A stretch of DNA of 47,913 nucleotides, from positions 1 through 47,913 of the forward strand of contig CAYXZR010000006.1 of NCBI GenBank assembly GCA_964470025.1. The letters run 5' to 3'. The notes beneath the pieces are model-generated. The model saw only the letters and a program-made list of their open reading frames with translations. It was not told the origin of the DNA and did no database searches. Below, in pieces: positions 41,601 through 47,913 of this stretch (positions within the stretch are counted from its first letter, which is position 1; every line of letters begins with the position of its first letter). Origin of the DNA: CAYXZR01 sp964470025. GTDB lineage: Bacteria; Patescibacteriota; Patescibacteriia; Buchananbacterales; UBA6539. Both the position numbers and the translations under genes were made by a program.

Positions 41601-43058
41601 AGCATTTGGTGCATCACCAAGATATGAGTGGTTTTCTACATAGAGTGTAGAGATATTGGACTGACCAACTGTCTGTGATCCAGTCAAAGTAATTGAGTTT
41701 GCAAAAATATCACCATCAGCATCGAGCAAAAATTTCACATCTCCACCAACTGCTGCACCAATGAGGTTTGTGTCAGTGTCAGCTGTTGCAGGGTTAATAT
41801 AAAAAGCGGCGTTACTTACTGCAGAGTCAGCAACGTCTATCGCCCAAGCTCCGAATGTGTGAGGGATCGTAGGAACAAGTGTTGAAATAATTTGCCCTGG
41901 AAGATACAAGCTTCCATCGATTTCCACATCATTTGCAACATACAAGTCTCCACCTGCTCGATCGATATTTGTTACTCCTGAGTCATCACCTACTGATAAG
42001 AACTCTGTAGTAGTCGCACGAGTAACAACCAGCGTACTAAGATCAAGTGTTGTTGTGGCGTTTAGACTATCATCGAAGTTACTACCAAATGCTGCCCACG
42101 TGGTAGTGTTGTTCCAAAAATATTGTGAGGATGAAGTAGACCAACCATACAACGACGTAATATCTGACCAGTCAGATATATAGATACTATTCAAACCTGC
42201 AGTAACTCCCAGATATGAAGAACCAGTTGTTGTGGCATTACCTGCTACTCGAAAATTATTGTTAATTGTTGTACTACCATTTACAAACAGTCCAGCTGAT
42301 GATGATGTCGGTGTCAGTGCAAAGCCATTCCACTCTAGTGCTGCTTCACCACCAAGTGTGTTCCATGAACTACCATCATATACTTTCAGTGCGTTTTCGG
42401 AATCATTGTAATACACTGTTCCCTCAACTTCATTGGGGTCTGAAGCCAATGGAATAAATGCTGTATATGTAGTTGTTGCTCGAGTTGAGGTAATGCCTTG
42501 ACCGTAGAGATTGAGATTGGCATCTGCATCAAGGGCAAGCAAAGTGCTTGCAACAGCTGCAGTACTTGTAGCACTTAAGCCATTAACAGCTGATGAATTG
42601 AATGCGTATGTTGCGGAAGTAAATTGCCTTCGAGTACTAAAGCTTTCTTCCCATGTACCATTTTCATCTGCATCAAGATCAACCTGGAGATAGAGGCTAT
42701 CAGAATTCCAATCAATATCAGAAAGTGCATCAGCTTGACCAAGTGAGCCGAGTTGTACTGAAAAAACACCATTCACAGTTGATACCTGTGTGGTGGTAGC
42801 AGTCCAGCGCTCTGTCCATAGAAGTGTTCCGCCATCTTCAGCATCATAGATACTAAAGCGGAAGTTCCAATCATCATCTGAGACCTGCGATCCTGCTGAT
42901 GTTCTTAGTTTTCCTTGGTAGGTAATCTGCTCGTTAATACCGACTGCAGCTTTTGAATCCTGAGAAACAAGGAAACCAAGAGTTGTAACTGCGAAAAATG
43001 CTACTAAAACACTAAAATATCGCAGAGTTTGTTTATTTTTTACTCTCCTTTCAAGCAT
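35663..43058 (-). CDS. Giant surface protein with LVIVD propeller and Asn/Asp-rich C-terminal repeats
   Basis: More than 2,400 residues, interrupted by an assembly gap at 35913-36012. Layout: N-terminal signal/anchor (YFSVLVAFFAVTTLGFLVS), a domain starting INEQITYQGKL seen in many Parcubacteria surface proteins, tandem stalk modules rich in TSTTT/NNNF (to ~900), a propeller of LVIVD-type repeats (~905-1235, with IYVTTDSNNIFTIVDVSDKGNP-like units), a long Gly/Asn/Thr stalk, an Ig/PKD-like domain, and C-terminal GCTDQEATNYNADATQDDDSC units. No LPXTG anchor is visible. It is probably an adhesin or fibre for cell contact. No Shine-Dalgarno precedes the ATG, although GAAAGGAG lies just inside the gene. 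Confidence 0.8.
35739..36050 (-). repeat. 129-nt C-terminal repeats spanning the gap
   Basis: The GCTDQEATNYNADATQDDDSCEYPEE unit recurs with a 129-nt (43-residue) period: the identical 12-mer GCGTTATAGTTA (plus strand) stands at 35772-35783 and 35901-35912. Each unit has two Cys and an Asp-rich loop. Similar GCTD-x-x-A-x-NYN-x-x-A-x-x-DDGSC units are common in surface proteins of marine Bacteroidetes. Confidence 0.85.
35913..36012. other. Assembly gap (100 N)
   Basis: One hundred N lie exactly inside a repeat unit. Joined directly, the flanks give an unbroken unit (GAG GCA AC + T AAC TAT), and the two sides are in different frames only because of the arbitrary N count. The true gap is therefore likely a whole number of 129-nt repeats, possibly zero. 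Confidence 0.95.
40450..41395 (-). repeat. Duplicated ~300-nt stalk module in the giant gene
   Basis: Positions about 40450-40740 and 41095-41395 are near-identical and both encode the NLVLSGDGTNLGTYQDLYVSSSELFFDGTQITGAGGIAG block followed by ALTPTSTSAGIFVNGSSTINNNF. A third, shorter relative lies near 42225-42310. Recent duplication or gene conversion is likely. Confidence 0.8.
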
Positions 43059-43107
43059 TGACTGTAAACAAAAAAATTTGCCTATAATTATCTCAATTTA
43101 TAAGCAA

Positions 43108-43113
43108 ATTATA
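43108..43113 (-). promoter_or_regulatory. Extended -10 promoter of the giant surface gene
   Basis: TGTTATAAT contains a perfect TATAAT with an upstream TG, the extended -10 form that can work without a -35 box. It is 49 nt before the ATG. Confidence 0.5.
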
Positions 43114-43158
43114 ACACAAAATTTAGTTTTTTTGTACTGCAAACTGTGGAAGAAAAAC

Positions 43159-43374
43159 TTATCTACTTGAAGTTTTGTCTGCTGACAAATTTCCAGTGTT
43201 TGTTTGAACAATAATTGGTTGTTGAGGAGTTTTGTTTTTTTCAATCATCCATCCAAAAACAATAAAGACAATAAAAATAGAAGTTGCTGAAAAAAATACA
43301 AATAAAGCAGCATTGAGTAGTGGCTTTGCTTTTTGTTTTGATTGATAACGATAGTTGTGACTCAAGTATGGCAT
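43159..43374 (-). CDS. Small single-pass membrane protein
   Basis: A 71-residue unknown: basic N-terminus (YRYQSKQKAK), one clear transmembrane helix (ALFVFFSATSIFIVFIVFGWMI, residues ~23-44) and a polar C-terminus. It lies between the HTH gene and the giant surface gene, so it may share regulation with either. Confidence 0.5.
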   Translation of the reverse strand: MPYLSHNYRYQSKQKAKPLLNAALFVFFSATSIFIVFIVFGWMIEKNKTPQQPIIVQTNTGNLSADKTSSR

Positions 43375-43388
43375 ATTTTCTTTTTATT

Positions 43389-43562
43389 TTATTGCATATG
43401 TTTTTTAATAAAGCGCATCAAATCCTTCTCTAGTACTCTATAGGTCTTATGGCCAAACTTGGCAGCCCTTAATTTTTTTGCACTAACCCAGCGATATACC
43501 GTTTTTTGGCTTACCTGCATTATTTTTGCTACTTCATCGAGTGTTAGTATTCCGTATCGAGA
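43389..43562 (-). CDS. Excisionase/MerR-like HTH DNA-binding protein
   Basis: A ~57-residue helix-turn-helix protein: GILTLDEVAKIMQVSQKTVYRWVSAKKLRAAKFGHKTYRV is the HTH_17/excisionase-type winged helix. The longest open frame begins at a TTG at 43625, but that TTG is the start of the promoter's -35 box, so translation must begin later; the GTG at 43562 (V-SRYG) is the likely start. It could regulate the surface genes downstream, or itself through nearby 10-bp iterons. Confidence 0.75.
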   Translation of the reverse strand, partial: SRYGILTLDEVAKIMQVSQKTVYRWVSAKKLRAAKFGHKTYRVLEKDLMRFIKKHMQ

Positions 43563-43595
43563 CACATGAGAAACATAGTTGATAAATATACACAA

Positions 43596-43625
43596 AGTAT
43601 ACACAAAAGTGTCTATCATTGTCAA
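43596..43625 (-). promoter_or_regulatory. Promoter of the HTH gene
   Basis: TTGACA, an 18-nt spacer and TATACT, overlapping two GACA-containing iterons. Confidence 0.65.
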
Positions 43626-43705
43626 TAATTTATCAACATAGTTTATTATAATATTTTATTTTCTTTCTTTGATATATATTGTCTATTATTGTCTTTCATT
43701 GTCTT
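43609..43705 (-). repeat. 10-bp-spaced GACAATRA iterons
   Basis: On the minus strand GACAATGAAA, GACAATAATA and GACAATATAT follow each other at exactly 10-bp steps (43678-43705). Another pair, GACAATGATAGACAC, overlaps the HTH gene's -35 box at 43609-43624. One helical turn per unit suggests binding of a protein on one face of the DNA, plausibly the HTH protein. The region between ndk and the HTH gene has no other gene. Confidence 0.6.
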
Positions 43706-43750
43706 AAAATATCTATTTATTTTACTAAATTTAGATATTTTATTACAACT

Positions 43751-43776
43751 AAAAAACCCCGGTTTGTACCGGGGTT
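43751..43776 (-). terminator. ndk terminator
   Basis: AACCCCGG, loop TACAAA, CCGGGGTT is followed by TTTT, 24 nt after the ndk stop. Confidence 0.88.
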
Positions 43777-43799
43777 CACTCTTATAATTGCCTTGTGGC

Positions 43800-44402
43800 C
43801 TATTCTACGTATCCATCAAGGTTTACATCATACAAGATATTTTCCTGTATTTGTCGATAATTAATAATCTCTGCTTCTTTAAACCAGATCTTAATTTCTC
43901 GCTCTGCCTCCTCTGGGCTATCTGAACAGTGGATCAAGTTTCGTACTGCGCGATTATCAATGCTTGAGAGCTCATATGAATCAACAGTTAAGTCGCCGCG
44001 GATAGTTCCTACATCTGAAGTTAATGGCTCAGTACCACCAACCAGCTTTTTCACAATACCGACTGACTTGTTACCCTCGATTACCATGGCAAGCACTGGG
44101 GTTGAACGGAAGAAATCAACATTTGCTCGGATAATATCCTTGCCGTACTCGATTACTTCTTTTTCGATTGCAAGTCCGAGTCCTTCTCGATCAGATACAA
44201 TTCGCTTCCCTTTTTCCATAAACCAAGCTTCATCCTTGTTGTAGTGATCCCAGCATTGCTGTTCTTCGGCCATAACAAATTTAAAACCAGTGAATTTCAG
44301 ACCTGTTCGCTCAAGCCGGCTGATGATTTCTCCAATCAATGACCGCTGAACTCCATCAGGCTTGATGATCACCAGTGAGCGTTCTTTTTGTGGTGTTGAC
44401 AT
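43800..44402 (-). CDS. ndk: Nucleoside diphosphate kinase with an insertion
   Basis: It transfers phosphate from ATP to NDPs through a phospho-His. The chosen ATG gives MSTPQKERSLVIIKPDGVQRSLIGEII; an upstream TTG extension is rejected. Active-site His is in RNLIHCSDSPEEAEREI, and TIRGDLT is intact. At 200 residues the protein is about 55 longer than usual: the extra segment (KDEAWFMEKGKRIVSDREGLGLAIEKEVIEYGKDII) falls where the Kpn/helix region normally leads to the FF motif. Confidence 0.95.
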   Translation of the reverse strand: MSTPQKERSLVIIKPDGVQRSLIGEIISRLERTGLKFTGFKFVMAEEQQCWDHYNKDEAWFMEKGKRIVSDREGLGLAIEKEVIEYGKDIIRANVDFFRSTPVLAMVIEGNKSVGIVKKLVGGTEPLTSDVGTIRGDLTVDSYELSSIDNRAVRNLIHCSDSPEEAEREIKIWFKEAEIINYRQIQENILYDVNLDGYVE

Positions 44403-44446
44403 ACTTATAGTTATTAACAAATATTAGCAAATTTTATTTTGCCATA

Positions 44447-44475
44447 ATACTACCAGAAAATTGATTATTTTTCAA
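44447..44475 (-). promoter_or_regulatory. ndk promoter
   Basis: TTGAAA (44470-44475), 17-nt spacer, TAGTAT (44447-44452), 45 nt before the ndk ATG. Confidence 0.55.
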
Positions 44476-44477
44476 GT

Positions 44478-45329
44478 CTACTCTACTTCTAGTGTTCCAT
44501 CCCTTTTTATGGTAACGGTAAACGAGCCTACATCTGTATTGTTCAGTATTTTTGCGCCAACATATTCTAACCTCTTAACGACCTCTTGATGGGGATGGCC
44601 AAACTTATTGTTATGCCCTGCTGAAATCAGTGCCATCTTAGGCTGTACTTCGTCGAGAAACTCTTGCAGAGAACTAGTCTTGCTACCATGATGCGCTACT
44701 TTTAAAAGTTCACACTTAATATTTTTTCCTTCACTGAGTATTTCTTTTTCAACTGAGATGTCGATATCACCTGTAAATAGCGCACATCCTTGCGGATAAT
44801 CAAGTCGAATTACTATAGAAGCATTGTTTACCGAGTCATACTTGCCAATATTTTCTATGGTTGGATGTAGTATTTCCAATCTATACTCATTACTTACAGC
44901 TATTGTTGAAATGTATTCTGCAAATAGTAACTCTGTACTGCTTTGTGCAACTAAAGTTCTAAATTTATTATAAACAAAAGTGTTATTTTCCTTGGTTGGT
45001 AATATTACTTTTTTAACCCTGTACCTCTCAAGCACATCTATGAGCCCATTAAGATGATCGGCGTCCGGATGTGTAAGGATAAGTAGATCAATTTCTTTTA
45101 CATAAAATGGTAATTGCTGAGACAGCGAGTAGAGTAACGTTGCATCTATTCCTCCATCGATGATTATTGTGTGACGTGATGGCAGCTGCAGAAGTATACT
45201 TTCTCCCAATTGCACATCAAGCACTGATATCATTACATTATTGCGCTTATACTCACTGTGTACTGCACTTGAAATAATTACAATACTTATTACAAAGCAA
45301 ATGACAAATACTTTTAGTATACTTTTCAT
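44478..45329 (-). CDS. ComEC-type metallo-beta-lactamase-fold protein (separate gene)
   Basis: A 283-residue protein with one N-terminal membrane segment (VFVICFVISIVIISSAV) and the metal motif HPDADH at residues 87-92, plus DVQLGESILLQLP, FTGDIDI and VAHHGSKTSS. This is the hydrolase domain that in most bacteria is the C-terminal part of ComEC, thought to degrade the non-transported DNA strand. Its ATG overlaps the TGA of the membrane gene upstream (ATGA), so the two are coupled. Confidence 0.85.
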   Translation of the reverse strand: MKSILKVFVICFVISIVIISSAVHSEYKRNNVMISVLDVQLGESILLQLPSRHTIIIDGGIDATLLYSLSQQLPFYVKEIDLLILTHPDADHLNGLIDVLERYRVKKVILPTKENNTFVYNKFRTLVAQSSTELLFAEYISTIAVSNEYRLEILHPTIENIGKYDSVNNASIVIRLDYPQGCALFTGDIDISVEKEILSEGKNIKCELLKVAHHGSKTSSLQEFLDEVQPKMALISAGHNNKFGHPHQEVVKRLEYVGAKILNNTDVGSFTVTIKRDGTLEVE

Positions 45330-46687
45330 AACAGACTTATAAACTTAGTTACTTTTATCATTGCCTCTACAAAAAACCAACAGACATACCATGCAACTGT
45401 TGCACTTACTCCTAACAGCTCAATTACCAATGCTACTCCACTTACTATTATTATCAGGGGTATCAATGGAATAATTATAAGATTTGCTAAGGGCGCAGAT
45501 AATGACACAAAATCAAAATAATATAGACTAAGTGGAGCTGTGGCTACTTGCGCAGCACATGTCATTGCTACAACACTCTGCATACTTTTTGGCAACCAAC
45601 TTACATATTGCTGAATTGGTTTTGTTAACAGCATTATTCCTGCAACTGCACTAAATGAGAGTTGAAAACCAATATCATCTCTAAGTATTTTTGGATTTAG
45701 TGCTACTAATATGGTTGCGACAAGCAACAGTGTATACCAAGGATGGTATTGCCTACCAAGTGCATACGCTGCAAGTGCGGCCACTGCCATCAGTGAAGCT
45801 CTTGATGCAGAAGCTGGAAATCCAATAACAATGAGATAAAGCAATAGACAGAATACTACGACTATAAGCGTCTTTGGCCTTGGTACACCTGCAAGCATGG
45901 CTATGTGCATTATCAACGCTGCAATGATTGTAATGTGCAATCCGGAAATTGCTATCACGTGACTTGTACCAGTGCTTTGAAAATCGCTAATAATTTCAGT
46001 AGGAATATCTCTTCTAAGTGCAAATATCATGGCACTCACAATACTTGCATGTTGATGTGGCAAATTTTTTTCTACTACTTGATGCAACGTATCTTTAAGC
46101 TCAAATATTTTTCTTCCTGTCACGTAAACTAGCTTATTTGATTCTCCAATTTTTTTAATCTTTGGAAAGCTACAGGTGCTATATATGTCTTCTTTCGCTA
46201 AGTACCTATCGTATGCAAATCCGTTAAATGCTTCTGGCTGTCTTAGCATGCAGCTCACCTCCACAATATCTCCAAATTGGTATTCTGAATATCTCTGAGT
46301 GCTTATTAATATCTTTCCTAATCTATTGCTTTCATCAAGTATTGTTATTTTAATTTGGTTTACTCGCCTATCGGGCTGTGCAACTACAATTCCAGTTACA
46401 CTGATGTAGGTATTATATCTTTCTGCGATTTGCTTTTTCTCAAAATTATTCAGTTCACTTAGTTGTAGTCTTAGTATTCCTAGTAGTAGACAGGCGATAA
46501 TAATTAAGGGAATTCTCATTTGCTTACAATATTTACTAACTATAAGCAATCCCAGACATATCACAGTTACTGTACTTGCTTCCAAGTGTGTACTAAAAAA
46601 AGATCGCCACCCTACTCCAAGCAAAAAACTTGCCATAGAGGCTTTTGCTATATATACTATTGACTGTGATTTTTTTAAATATTTCAT
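45326..46687 (-). CDS. comEC: ComEC/Rec2 DNA-uptake membrane channel (membrane part only)
   Basis: The 453-residue protein has the DUF4131-type N-terminal OB region (YNTYISVTGIVVAQPDRR) and the competence core with TGTSHVIAISGLHITI and GFPASASRASLMA among eight or more membrane helices. The beta-lactamase-like domain is missing and encoded by the next gene. The ATG at 46687 (MKYLKK) is chosen over a TTG three codons upstream that lies in the terminator T-tract. The stop is TGA, one of two in the window. Confidence 0.88.
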   Translation of the reverse strand: MKYLKKSQSIVYIAKASMASFLLGVGWRSFFSTHLEASTVTVICLGLLIVSKYCKQMRIPLIIIACLLLGILRLQLSELNNFEKKQIAERYNTYISVTGIVVAQPDRRVNQIKITILDESNRLGKILISTQRYSEYQFGDIVEVSCMLRQPEAFNGFAYDRYLAKEDIYSTCSFPKIKKIGESNKLVYVTGRKIFELKDTLHQVVEKNLPHQHASIVSAMIFALRRDIPTEIISDFQSTGTSHVIAISGLHITIIAALIMHIAMLAGVPRPKTLIVVVFCLLLYLIVIGFPASASRASLMAVAALAAYALGRQYHPWYTLLLVATILVALNPKILRDDIGFQLSFSAVAGIMLLTKPIQQYVSWLPKSMQSVVAMTCAAQVATAPLSLYYFDFVSLSAPLANLIIIPLIPLIIIVSGVALVIELLGVSATVAWYVCWFFVEAMIKVTKFISLL

Positions 46688-46692
46688 ACAAT

Positions 46693-46717
46693 ACAAAAAG
46701 CGCCGTTTTGGCGCTTT
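46693..46717 (-). terminator. Terminator after the HAD gene
   Basis: AAGCGCC, loop AAAAC, GGCGCTT is followed by TTTG. The comEC ATG lies 5 nt beyond the T-tract. Confidence 0.7.
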
Positions 46718-46747
46718 GTTGATTTGATTTATTGATTTGGTCCTACC

Positions 46748-47341
46748 TTACATTTTTTTTATCAATTTTGCAAATACATCTCTATGTATGAATTGCACTC
46801 CAGCAGCATGCGCTGCATCATTATCTGCACCACTATTACCTACAAATAACATCTCATCTTTTGACACCTCTGGGTATGCTTTAAAAAATGTAGTAAACCC
46901 TTCAGGATTTGGCTTGATATATACAACGTCATCTCGTGTAATAGTATAGCTGAAGCGATCCCAGACAGAATACTTCTCTAATACATATGTTGCGGTTGAT
47001 CGTAGGTTTGAAGTGTATAAGCCTAGCCTGGCTTTATCATATACTTTAATGAAGTCTAATAAATCATGATATGGTTTAAAGTTGTCTAAATTTTGATGCT
47101 CATATTTTTCAAGCACATCATTAATAGTTCCCAACATCTCTTTGCCATATAGCTTAACTATTTCATTCTCATACCTTCCGTCTGCTTGAGCAAAGTTTAT
47201 CCTAGAATCATTTTGTACAAGGCTTGCTAACTCTTGTCGCACTCCTAAGTAGTTTGCATTTAATTCGCCCAATGTTTCATCGAGATCAAAAATAATCCAG
47301 CTGTATTTATTAGGGTCTAGTACTTTTATTTCTTGAACCAT
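46748..47341 (-). CDS. HAD-superfamily phosphatase
   Basis: A 197-residue HAD hydrolase: motif I FDLDET (nucleophile Asp19, acid/base Asp21), motif II LYTSNLR, motif III Lys in YIKPNPEGF, and motif IV VGNSGADNDAAHAAG. The cap is a small helical insertion after motif I, as in phosphoglycolate phosphatase-like enzymes. The substrate is not evident. It overlaps the epimerase stop by 16 nt, suggesting a sugar-phosphate role. Confidence 0.82.
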   Translation of the reverse strand: MVQEIKVLDPNKYSWIIFDLDETLGELNANYLGVRQELASLVQNDSRINFAQADGRYENEIVKLYGKEMLGTINDVLEKYEHQNLDNFKPYHDLLDFIKVYDKARLGLYTSNLRSTATYVLEKYSVWDRFSYTITRDDVVYIKPNPEGFTTFFKAYPEVSKDEMLFVGNSGADNDAAHAAGVQFIHRDVFAKLIKKM

Positions 47342-47913
47342 GCGACGGTTTGCTTAATTCCTTGATCGATCTGTACCCGTGGTGTGCACTGCAATTCACT
47401 TTCTAATTTTGATGCATCAACAGATGAATGTAAAATATCTCCAGGTCGTGCGTCGCCATGTGGTATTGCAACATTAACACCGAGTTCATCTTTAATATAC
47501 TGAGTCAATACATTAAGTGAAGTTTCCTTACCAGTGCCAACATTATATACACCACATTTTTCAGCATTAACTGCGGCGAGGTTTGCAGCTACTACATCGG
47601 CAACATATACGTAGTCACGAGTATGTTCTCCAGTGCCATTAATAGTTGGTGTCTCGCCGTTCATTAATTTGCTAATAAAAATTGCAATCACTCCTGCCTC
47701 GCCTTTTGTACTTTGTCTTGGACCATATACATTTGAATATCGAAGAATAACATACTCAAGACCATGTAATTTATGATAAAAATTAATATAATGCTCTGCT
47801 GTTAACTTACCAATACCATAAGGTGACTCGGTTATTTCTTGGTGATCTTCGGAAGTTGGTCGTGTATCTGTTTCACCCTATAGAGCACCGCCGGTTGAAG
47901 AGACTACTATTTT
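47326..47913 (-). pseudogene. NAD-dependent sugar epimerase (GalE-like), partial, with in-frame UAG
   Basis: An extended SDR enzyme whose 5' end lies beyond the right edge. Visible are VVSSTGGAL, the catalytic YGIGK (Y-x3-K), LRYSNVYGPRQ, GTGEHTRDYVYVADVV and YNVGTGKETSLN, which fit UDP-glucose 4-epimerase-like proteins. A TAG at 47878-47880 replaces the Tyr expected in SSTGGALYGE; the frame is otherwise open on both sides. It may be a base error near the contig edge, a dead gene, or readthrough of UAG. Translation could also restart at GTG 47691, but without the active site. Confidence 0.75.

Noticed and set aside
43563..43625. N-terminal extension of the HTH protein from TTG 43625
   Set aside because: The TTG and next codons form the TTGACA -35 box and spacer of a good promoter, so they cannot be in the gene's own transcript.
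1..47913. Genome-wide UGA-to-Gly recoding (code 25)
   Set aside because: All long genes read through in the standard code with normal Gly codons, and two genes end in TGA. Only one in-frame UGA (rplF) was found, so full reassignment is excluded.

Overview
All protein genes lie on the minus strand, on low-GC DNA read with the standard code. Several traits point to a Candidate Phyla Radiation (Patescibacteria) bacterium, probably near Parcubacteria: no rpmD (L30) gene between rpsE and rplO, very tight gene packing, lysine/alanine-rich tails on several ribosomal proteins, a giant repetitive surface protein, and a DNA-uptake ComEC pair. The lineage is inferred from these traits, not from a phylogeny.

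Layout, left to right (so in reverse of transcription). 1-6.9 kb: housekeeping genes (DD-carboxypeptidase, scpB, scpA, MTH1-like NUDIX, aspS, recO, ruvX, map, adk). 7-18.4 kb: a spc-S10 ribosomal cluster (secY back to S10). 18.4-23.4 kb: tuf, a small acidic protein, fusA, rpsG, rpsL. 23.4-26.5 kb: M50 protease, peptidoglycan-binding protein, lipoprotein, nitroreductase, an unknown protein and tRNA-Pro(GGG). 26.6-33.95 kb: an unusual accessory island. 34-43 kb: a secreted hydrolase and a ~2,400-residue surface protein with an assembly gap in its C-terminal repeats. 43-47.9 kb: an HTH protein, ndk, a split ComEC, a HAD phosphatase and a partial epimerase.

The island holds the most interesting biology. 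DAHP synthase (aromatic amino acids), LeuA (leucine), an unknown 100-residue protein and CimA (isoleucine) sit in four consecutive cassettes of the same design. Each has the upstream unit's terminator running into a TTGACA-N17-TANNNT promoter. Next comes a tiny ORF starting 6-13 nt after the -10 box (so an essentially leaderless mRNA), a competing antiterminator/terminator pair, and then one gene with its own Shine-Dalgarno. The tiny ORFs are runs of Phe (before DAHP synthase), Leu (before leuA), Ile/Val/Leu (before the unknown gene) and Ile (before cimA). This is ribosome-mediated transcription attenuation, with the control codons matching the product of each enzyme.

Upstream of these cassettes is a ~1.28 kb non-coding transcription unit with its own promoter and terminator. 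It holds a free-standing imitation of the 23S rRNA GTPase-associated centre (the L11/thiostrepton-binding fold), a 12-bp pseudoknot candidate, five tRNA or tRNA-like elements (two with abnormal anticodon arms) and densely hairpinned spacers. I know of no described system of this kind. Two in-frame stops at conserved positions elsewhere (UGA at a conserved Gly of L6, UAG at a conserved Tyr of the epimerase) may be sequence errors, but they are worth reading beside the odd tRNAs.
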